DNA of 64,000 nucleotides, from assembly GCF_000526495.1 (NCBI RefSeq), contig NZ_JAGE01000001.1, positions 558,001 to 622,000 on the forward strand. Reading direction: 5' to 3'. The position numbers were made by a program, and so were the translations under genes. This document shows positions 57,981 through 64,000 of the stretch, in pieces; positions within the stretch are counted from its first letter, which is position 1; the number at the start of each line of letters is the position of its first letter. The notes beneath the pieces were generated by a model. The model ran no database searches and had not been told where the DNA came from. It saw nothing but the letters and a program-made list of their open reading frames with translations. This stretch comes from Ruminiclostridium josui JCM 17888 (GTDB taxonomy: Bacteria; Bacillota; Clostridia; Acetivibrionales; DSM-1351).

Positions 57981-59552
57981 TTATAAACTTGGAATTGTAC
58001 CAAGCAGATATTTTTTAAAAACTGCAAAATCAAGTGCATCAATAACACTGTCCTTATTTAAGTCTCCGGCTTCAATATCGTTTTCTGCCGGAAAATCTTC
58101 AATTAATCCAAGAAGGTATTTTTTCATCATGGCATAATCTGCCGCATCCACGCTGTTGTCTCCATTGAGGTCTCCAATAGCAGAGGTATTCTCCGCTTTG
58201 GTAAACTTCCACCAGTTTAAATTGAACAGATAACCACTTCCACCTGTAAATTTCAAGTACAAGTCATGTATCCCCTCAGCACCGCTTACCGTACAGGTCT
58301 TGTCCACCCATGTCTGCCATCCACCTGTTTCTGTAACCTCACAAGTTCCTACCAGTTTTCCTGTTGGACTATCAAGTCTCAGCTCTATATTTCCCCCACT
58401 GGTAGCCGAGGCAACTCTTGCAGCGAAGGATTCTGCACCTGTACCAAAATCAACCCCTTTTACCTTTATGTAATCTCCGTTTTCTATAAAGCCTACATTC
58501 ATTCCACCTTCACTGCAGGTTTCAGTTTCAACACCAGATTCCCAACAGATTGTTTCGGCTTCGGTTCTAACATATGGATTAAGGTTGCCGATTTGTGCCG
58601 GACCAGTTGTAGTCATATTTATTGTTGGGAAAGTACCGTCGGCATTATAGTTAAATTGCTCTACGCAAACCGAACGATGATACCCTCCTCCATTGGGCAA
58701 AGCTCCATTGTGATAGAAAAAATACGAATTGCCCTTATAATCAACTACCCCTGGATGATTGGTAAAGCTGCTGCCTTGGGTTGGCATGATTTTGCCCCTA
58801 TATGTCCAAGGTCCTGTAGGTCCTGTACTGGTAGAATAACCTATATGTTCAGATATGGGGCCAGCTGCAAATACCATGTAATATAAACTGTTGCGTTTGT
58901 AAAACCATGGTCCCTCTTCGTATGTAGTTGGCCTGTCATTTTTACTTCTGACTCCAAAGCTTGCAGTTGTCAACGGTACCTTTACAATACTCCCTGAGTA
59001 GGAGACCATATCCTGATTCAATTTTACATAGTAAAGGTTTGGATTACCCCAATACAGATAGGCCTGCCCGTCATCATCGATATACACTGTTGGGTCAATG
59101 TCACCACTGCCCGTACTAACCAGCGGTTTTCCAAGAGCATCTTTAAACGGTCCTATAGGGCTGTCCGATACTGCAACTCCAATTGCCGTACCACCATTTT
59201 TAGGTGTTAGTGGAACATAAAAATAAAACTTTCCGTTTCTTTCAATACATTGGCCTGCCCATGCATCTCCTTTTGCCCAACTGAATGAACTGTAAGACAG
59301 TGGTGAGCCATGATCCGTCCAGTTCACCATATCAGTTGAGGAGTAGCACCTCCAGTCATTCATAGTAAAGAAATTATTTACCAATGTATCCTCATCATGT
59401 GTAGTGTAAAGATAGCAAGTATCGTTATACACCATAGGGGCCGGATCAGCAGTATATATGGTCTGTACTATAGGGTTGTCAGCATAGCTTACTGTTGGAA
59501 TAAATAATGTAATTGCTGACAAGAGGGCTGCAATTTTACATACTTTTTTCAT
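57981..59552 (-). CDS. Cellulosomal GH43 (subfamily 29-like) glycosidase, second paralogue
   Basis: 523 residues. Signal peptide 1-24. Base Asp36 (IYTADPAPMVYND), pKa Asp153 (DIDPTVYIDDDG), acid Glu213 (YEEGPWFYKR). Compared with the paralogue at 52577 it has an insertion of about 12 residues just before the acid Glu (LTTASFGVRSKNDRP), which would shape the active-site cleft and could change substrate choice. CBM6 about 335-455, dockerin 460-523 (VDAADYAMMKKYLLGL, IDALDFAVFKKYLLGT). Second gene of the cluster after GH10. Confidence 0.92.
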   Translation of the reverse strand: MKKVCKIAALLSAITLFIPTVSYADNPIVQTIYTADPAPMVYNDTCYLYTTHDEDTLVNNFFTMNDWRCYSSTDMVNWTDHGSPLSYSSFSWAKGDAWAGQCIERNGKFYFYVPLTPKNGGTAIGVAVSDSPIGPFKDALGKPLVSTGSGDIDPTVYIDDDGQAYLYWGNPNLYYVKLNQDMVSYSGSIVKVPLTTASFGVRSKNDRPTTYEEGPWFYKRNSLYYMVFAAGPISEHIGYSTSTGPTGPWTYRGKIMPTQGSSFTNHPGVVDYKGNSYFFYHNGALPNGGGYHRSVCVEQFNYNADGTFPTINMTTTGPAQIGNLNPYVRTEAETICWESGVETETCSEGGMNVGFIENGDYIKVKGVDFGTGAESFAARVASATSGGNIELRLDSPTGKLVGTCEVTETGGWQTWVDKTCTVSGAEGIHDLYLKFTGGSGYLFNLNWWKFTKAENTSAIGDLNGDNSVDAADYAMMKKYLLGLIEDFPAENDIEAGDLNKDSVIDALDFAVFKKYLLGTIPSL

Positions 59553-59616
59553 TTAAATACCTCATTTTTAAATCACTTTTATGAAAGGTAGAATACTTTC
59601 CCTTCACAATTAATAA

Positions 59617-61242
59617 TTATTTGTCAGCCGGAAATTTTGTTATTTGTCCAAGCAGATACTGCTTCATAAGAACAAAGTCAAGTGCATCAATTGCACCGCT
59701 GCCATCTAAATCAGCAAGTTTTTCATTTTTAACTGTTTCTGTTCCTAAAATGCACTTTTTCAAAATTTGGAAATCCAAGGCATCTATTTCTCCATCTGAA
59801 TTTAAATCACCTATTTTGTCTGTAGAAACAGGAGTATTTCCAAATATGAACCAGTTGATATTAAATAGATAATCGCTTCCACCTGTGAATTTCAGGTATA
59901 AGTCATGCTTTCCGCTTACTCCGCTAACGCTACATGTAGCATCAACCCAAGTCTGCCAATCTCCGGTTGCTGCAACTGGACAAGTACCTATCAATGTTCC
60001 ATTAGCACTATCCAATCTGATTTCAATCTTTCCTCCGTTGGTAGCACTTGCTACTCTGGCTTTGAAGCTTGTAGCACCGTTTCCGAAATCTATGCTTTTA
60101 TAAACAATGTAATCGCCGTCTTCAATGTAACCTACATTCTCTCCGCCTTCACTACATGTCTCAGTTTGAATTCCGGATTGATCGTTATAACTCTCTGCTT
60201 CTATTTTTTCAAATGCGCTTCTGGGCTCTACAGGTATATCTTCACCAGGAACGTTTGCCAAATATTGCTTTAACCAAGTCAATGCTGGTCTTTCGGTTCC
60301 GTTACTGCGTATAAGGTGAGAGTTTTGAATCCATGTACGTCCTTGTATATATCCCCAGATAGTAATACCTTTTACTGCAGAATGTTCATACATTACAGGG
60401 AAAAGCTCCTGCATCTTACTTTTCTGTGCATTGTCATCTGCAATATCTAAATCTAATTCAGAAATATATATAGGTACACCTGTTGCAGCAAGCCTGTCCA
60501 ATCTTGACTTTAGATTAGCAGCACTTGTCTTTTCAAGACCATGTGATTGACAGCCAACACCATCAATGAGGTTTCTGGCTTTCAATATTTTTACAACAGG
60601 TATATATTGATCAAGACATGACCATTCATTCAAAACATTATAGTCATTAATCAACAGCTTTGCATTTGGGAAATACTTACGAGCCATTTCAAAAGACCAT
60701 ACTATCCAATCCCAGCCTGTACCATAGAGGCCATTGTCACCTCCGATATCATTTTTGAATGGAAATGGAGCATGTCCAGGCATAGCCTCGTTAACAACGT
60801 CTATGAATTCTGGATCCGGGAAATTCTGTGCAGCTGCTTTGTACCAGTTTTCAATGGCTGTTTTCCTTGCTGCTCCAGAAAGATTATTTAACCAGTTTGG
60901 ATACTGTGAACCCCATACAAGTGTATGGAACTTAAAAGGAATCTTATTTGTTTTACAGTAGTTGTACATTGCTTTAGCTTGGCTAAAATTATATACACCT
61001 TGCTGTGGCTCGCAGGAACCCCATTTAGTTGCATTTTCAGGTGTAAGCTGATTCCAGTAGTCTCCAAATTTACTAGGTACACTACCATCATACCATATAT
61101 TACCAACAAATTTTGGTTTTCCTGTAGCCATTGCAGCATCAGCTGTAAGCGGCAGACTGCTGTTGATAATACAAGCACACAAAAGAGCTGAAAGTAGAAT
61201 ACTAAAGATTCTTAACTTACAATTGTTGCTTTTTTTAATCAT
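59617..61242 (-). CDS. Cellulosomal GH10 endo-xylanase, GH10-CBM6-dockerin
   Basis: 541 residues. Signal peptide to about 37 (ADAA). GH10 barrel 40-335 with acid/base Glu152 in DVVNEAMPGH and nucleophile Glu262 in PIYISELDLDIAD, and substrate motifs KFHTLVWGSQYPNW and TIWGYIQGRTW. CBM6 345-470 and dockerin 480-541 (IDALDFQILKKCILG, IDALDFVLMKQYLLGQ). It makes the backbone cuts that feed the debranching enzymes encoded downstream. It is the first gene of the xyl-doc cluster, behind the 711-bp regulatory region. Confidence 0.96.
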   Translation of the reverse strand: MIKKSNNCKLRIFSILLSALLCACIINSSLPLTADAAMATGKPKFVGNIWYDGSVPSKFGDYWNQLTPENATKWGSCEPQQGVYNFSQAKAMYNYCKTNKIPFKFHTLVWGSQYPNWLNNLSGAARKTAIENWYKAAAQNFPDPEFIDVVNEAMPGHAPFPFKNDIGGDNGLYGTGWDWIVWSFEMARKYFPNAKLLINDYNVLNEWSCLDQYIPVVKILKARNLIDGVGCQSHGLEKTSAANLKSRLDRLAATGVPIYISELDLDIADDNAQKSKMQELFPVMYEHSAVKGITIWGYIQGRTWIQNSHLIRSNGTERPALTWLKQYLANVPGEDIPVEPRSAFEKIEAESYNDQSGIQTETCSEGGENVGYIEDGDYIVYKSIDFGNGATSFKARVASATNGGKIEIRLDSANGTLIGTCPVAATGDWQTWVDATCSVSGVSGKHDLYLKFTGGSDYLFNINWFIFGNTPVSTDKIGDLNSDGEIDALDFQILKKCILGTETVKNEKLADLDGSGAIDALDFVLMKQYLLGQITKFPADK

Positions 61243-61953
61243 TCTTATTAACCTCCGTTCTAAAATTTTGAAAATTACAGATATAGTTACCCCCGGTAAC
61301 TAGCAGCATAAAACACTGTTCAAATGAACAGCATAAGCCGCAACCATCCCATTATGTACGAATAATTTGGCAATGATCTCAACAAATAAATGCGTATATA
61401 GTGTTTTACTGAAGTATTAAATCTTCAAGATAAGCCAAGGTTACCATTTCCGGCAGAACAAGATAACCTCTTAAAATGCTTTTTGAAAAGTGTATACTAA
61501 TACAAATTATCGATGTATGCTCCTGCATACAAGTTTGGTCAGAATTAATTACTTTAAATTATTACGACTGGTAGGGAAATAGACAATTTTTTAGTGTTTT
61601 TCTGAGCCCCCCCTTCTTAATTGTTGTCTAATTGTTATCTTTCAGCACTTGGCCAAAAGATAAGCCAATACCAATAACAAATGATATTCTATTGTCTAAT
61701 TATATATAAGAGGTATTGACTTACTTTGGCTAATGTAAGAATAGGAGTAAAATGAAAAAGAACGTTTAGTACATATTAACTATGTTAATTAATTATAGAA
61801 TGTAAACAGTTTCCATCTCAATAAAAATCTTTTTGTTATTGGTATAAAATTTTGTAATTATTTTACCATATGATGAAAAAATAGTAAATTGGTTATTTTA
61901 CTCATTGCATTTGTATATTTTTTTTTAACTTTGTTATAATATATTTTTTCTTA
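61243..61953 (-). promoter_or_regulatory. 711-bp regulatory region upstream of the xyl-doc cluster
   Basis: No gene seen. Near the GH10 start there are three hairpins: 61284-61302 (8-bp stem, 3-base loop), 61316-61331 (CTGTTCA/TGAACAG) and 61514-61531 (7-bp stem TGTATGC/GCATACA). Upstream are repeated words: AAGATAAGCCAA at 61427-61438 and 61657-61668, a further AAGATAA at 61460-61466, and TTGTCTAATT at 61624-61633 and 61692-61701. These are candidates for binding by the AraC-type regulator encoded next door. The far end must hold the 3' end of the regulator mRNA, but no GC-rich terminator is seen. Confidence 0.65.
61698..61703 (-). promoter_or_regulatory. Candidate -10 box of the xyl-doc promoter
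   Basis: Minus-strand TATAAT within CTTATATATAATTAG. The -35 position (AAAGTA) is poor, as expected for an activator-dependent promoter. It would imply an mRNA leader of about 450 bases carrying the three hairpins. Not more than a pattern match. Confidence 0.3.
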
Positions 61954-63552
61954 CTACATTTCACTTCGATACTCCTTAGGAGTAACACCTGTAGCTTTCT
62001 TAAAAATATAGCAGAAATAATGAGGATCGTTATATCCAACATTATAAGCAATTTCAGATGATTTTAGAGAAGTAGTTTTCAAAAGCTCCATTGCCTTTTT
62101 TACTCGTACCTTTGTCAGGTATTCTATAAAATTTTCTCCTGCCTCTTGGCTAAATATAGTGCTAAAATGACTAGGACTTACATTGACATATGATGCAACT
62201 GAAATGAGAGAAATGCTAGAATTGGCAAAATTGTTATGTATATACTCCTTTGCTTTTTTTATAATACTGTCGTACTTTCTCTCTACTCTAGTATCCCTGA
62301 ATTCCAATACTATTTTTAAAGTACGCTCTGCTAATTCTCCGAACTTTTCTATAGAATCTATACCTGCAACGAAGTTCTCTAAATTTGATACCCAGGGTAT
62401 CAGAGTTTCAATTTCACCTCCAAGTTCGTCAATGAACCTTGACGCACTTATTACCACATCCATGAACAGATAATGTATATATATTGGTGACTTCATATCA
62501 ATCTCGTTGAGATTATCAATGAACTTACCTACAAAACATCCCACATCTGATTTCAGTCCGCATTTCAGAAATTCGTAGGTATCGTTCATATCAATCTTAA
62601 TAAAATCCTTTTTACTACCCATATCAGACTTTATATCGTTTATACCAAGAATCTTTCGTTTCCCATATACATAGCGATAGTTTTTTATTTCATCCGCTTC
62701 CTTATAGGATTGGGTAATCCCTTGTATTCTTTCTCTCGCACCACCAATGCTGATTCCAAGAATGCATGAAGTTTTCCTTTCCACCTCATATTTAAGAGAT
62801 TGAGCTAAACTGTAAGCTGCTTCTTCCATACTTTGGGGATTGTCCCCTTTTATTATTACTATAATTTCTCCAAGGGTCCTTCTAAATTTAATAATCTCAC
62901 TGTTTTTGCCAACTATGTTATCTATCAAAGCCTCTGCTTGCAGTACTTCTGTATACTCTCCTTCTGAAGGACTTTTTTTGGGCATTTCCAGTTCTATAAT
63001 CTCAACAATGTAAAACTTTGAAATTATACTTATATTTAATCTTTCGCAGTTATCAATAACTTCGGCCAGAGGAACCATCCCCAATAACAGCTCGCTTAAA
63101 AATTTATCCCTGAATAAAGGAGCATTTTCCGCAAGTTGTTTTTTTATTTTTTCCGCGTTTTCTCTTTCTTTTTTTTCGGTTATTATTACTTCTTTAACTT
63201 TTTCCAGTGATTCAAGGAGTTCGTGGGCAGTCACTGGCTTTAGCAAGTATTCGGTTACACCTATACGCATTGCCTCCCTTGCAAAACCAAATTCGTCGTG
63301 TCCGCTAAGAATAATAATTTTGACCCAAGGCATATTTTTCCTGACCACTTGGCTTAACTCCAATCCGTCCATAAACGGCATTTTTATATCAGTAATTAAT
63401 ATGTCCGGTTTTATTTCCATAATAAGCGGCAGTGCAAATTCACCGTCAGGTGCTTCACCTGAAAATACAAAATCCGTTTGCTCCCAATTAATACAATCCC
63501 TGATACCATGACGAACTATAACTTCATCATCCACAAGAAATATTTTATACAC
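61954..63552 (-). CDS. xydR: AraC-family response regulator, XydR-like
   Basis: About 532 residues. Receiver domain MYKIFLVDDEVIVRHG with phospho-acceptor Asp55 in DILITDIKMPFMDG and Lys in EYLLKPVTAHE, a middle region of about 300 residues, and two AraC helix-turn-helices at the C-terminus (ISLISVASYVNVSPSHFSTI; SSEIAYNVGYNDPHYFCYIF). I start at GTG 63552, which gives the usual N-terminus and has AGAGG at good spacing; a GTG nine bases upstream is possible. By position and type it corresponds to XydR, reported as activator of the CBM6-dockerin cluster of R. cellulolyticum on straw. The symbol is by analogy. Confidence 0.88.
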   Translation of the reverse strand: MYKIFLVDDEVIVRHGIRDCINWEQTDFVFSGEAPDGEFALPLIMEIKPDILITDIKMPFMDGLELSQVVRKNMPWVKIIILSGHDEFGFAREAMRIGVTEYLLKPVTAHELLESLEKVKEVIITEKKERENAEKIKKQLAENAPLFRDKFLSELLLGMVPLAEVIDNCERLNISIISKFYIVEIIELEMPKKSPSEGEYTEVLQAEALIDNIVGKNSEIIKFRRTLGEIIVIIKGDNPQSMEEAAYSLAQSLKYEVERKTSCILGISIGGARERIQGITQSYKEADEIKNYRYVYGKRKILGINDIKSDMGSKKDFIKIDMNDTYEFLKCGLKSDVGCFVGKFIDNLNEIDMKSPIYIHYLFMDVVISASRFIDELGGEIETLIPWVSNLENFVAGIDSIEKFGELAERTLKIVLEFRDTRVERKYDSIIKKAKEYIHNNFANSSISLISVASYVNVSPSHFSTIFSQEAGENFIEYLTKVRVKKAMELLKTTSLKSSEIAYNVGYNDPHYFCYIFKKATGVTPKEYRSEM

Positions 63553-63623
63553 CTGTATCACCTCTCTGACCGTACTAAGTACAATATTCCATCCTAAGAT
63601 TTACAATACCTTCTTTTTGAAAT

Positions 63624-64000
63624 TTAAATATTATAATGACGGTTTTGGGTGATTTTTGGGATACAAATAGTGAATTCACTTCCGACACCGTATTCACTTT
63701 TTACATCTAATCCGTACTCATCCCCAAAATTCAACTTAATTCTTTCATTTACATTAAATAAACCAAATCCTTTTTGCTCCGGAGCATTTTTATCCTTGGG
63801 CATGATTAAGAGTTTCTTAATTTTTTCAATTTGCTCCTGATTCATTCCAATTCCATTATCCTTTACTTTTAATAACACATTCTCTCCTTGACAATAGCCC
63901 TCTACAACTATTTTTCCCATTCCTCTTTTGTTTTTTATTCCATGATAAAGTGCGTTTTCGACTATAGGCTGAAGTGTAAGCTTTAGAATACTACAATTTT
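63624..64000 (-). CDS. xydS: Sensor histidine kinase, C-terminal end only, XydS-like
   Basis: The frame runs open to the window edge and gives the last about 125 residues of a YesM-type kinase: the N-box LQPIVENALYHGIKNKRG, the G1 box VKDNGIGMNQEQ, GFGLFNVNERIKLNFGDEYG and a final GSEFTICIPK. The sensor and membrane parts lie beyond base 64000. It is 71 bases upstream of the regulator gene and surely co-transcribed with it. Internal ATG codons in this stretch are not starts. Confidence 0.9.
   Translation of the reverse strand, partial: NCSILKLTLQPIVENALYHGIKNKRGMGKIVVEGYCQGENVLLKVKDNGIGMNQEQIEKIKKLLIMPKDKNAPEQKGFGLFNVNERIKLNFGDEYGLDVKSEYGVGSEFTICIPKITQNRHYNI

Noticed and set aside
58266-58886. 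206-codon plus-strand open frame opposite a GH43 gene
   Set aside because: Antisense to CBM6 and catalytic sequence of a well-supported gene; the translation has no recognisable domain.

Overview
The window reads as a low-GC, mesophilic, cellulosome-forming clostridium of the Ruminiclostridium group (R. cellulolyticum / R. josui / R. papyrosolvens type). The main evidence is 15 genes whose secreted products carry type I dockerins, 11 of them in one CBM6-dockerin hemicellulase cluster that matches the 'xyl-doc' cluster and its XydS/XydR two-component system described for R. cellulolyticum. The hem operon with a glutamyl-tRNA reductase fused to a precorrin-2 dehydrogenase also fits. Species assignment is inference. 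Almost every gene is on the minus strand, so regions are best read from high to low coordinates.

Region A (1-5101): a porphyrin/siroheme operon hemA-sirC fusion, hemC, cobA-hemD fusion, hemB, hemL (cut by the window edge), with overlapping or nearly touching genes. Region B (5250-20380): a sensor kinase and AraC-type response regulator, then a binding-protein-dependent sugar importer (lipoprotein plus two permeases, no ATPase gene) followed by cytosolic GH51, GH43 and GH39 enzymes and two esterases. Together these look like an uptake and intracellular breakdown pathway for acetylated arabinoxylo-oligosaccharides. Region C (20474-22595): a stand-alone GH9-CBM3c-dockerin cellulase with its own strong terminator.

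Region D (22596-29386): an island unlike the rest. It holds an AT-rich plus-strand gene for a BtrH/papain-fold-like protein preceded by an 11-codon leader ORF, a complete IS3-family element, a pair of ABC exporter half-transporters, and a 150-bp foldback (MITE-like) element. Region E (29397-37650): pectin cassette PL10, CE8, PL11, all with dockerins and a shared uncharacterised module. It lies directly behind, and probably in one operon with, three genes for thioredoxin-like, DsbD/CcdA-like and small unknown proteins. Region F (37769-61242): the xyl-doc cluster GH10, GH43, CE1, GH43, GH43, GH27, GH59, GH62-CE6, GH95, CE1, GH30, each with CBM6 and dockerin. Region G (61243-64000): a 711-bp regulatory region, the XydR-like regulator and the C-terminal end of the XydS-like kinase.

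How it fits together (inference from families): cellulosome-bound enzymes of regions E and F strip pectin and substituted xylan, galactan and xyloglucan side chains outside the cell. The importer of region B takes up the arabinoxylodextrins, and its cytosolic enzymes remove acetyl or feruloyl and arabinosyl groups and cut the xylose backbone. Each half has its own YesM/YesN-type two-component system next to it. Strong intergenic stem-loops without U-tracts recur at operon junctions, which suggests that protein ratios are tuned by mRNA processing or stability.
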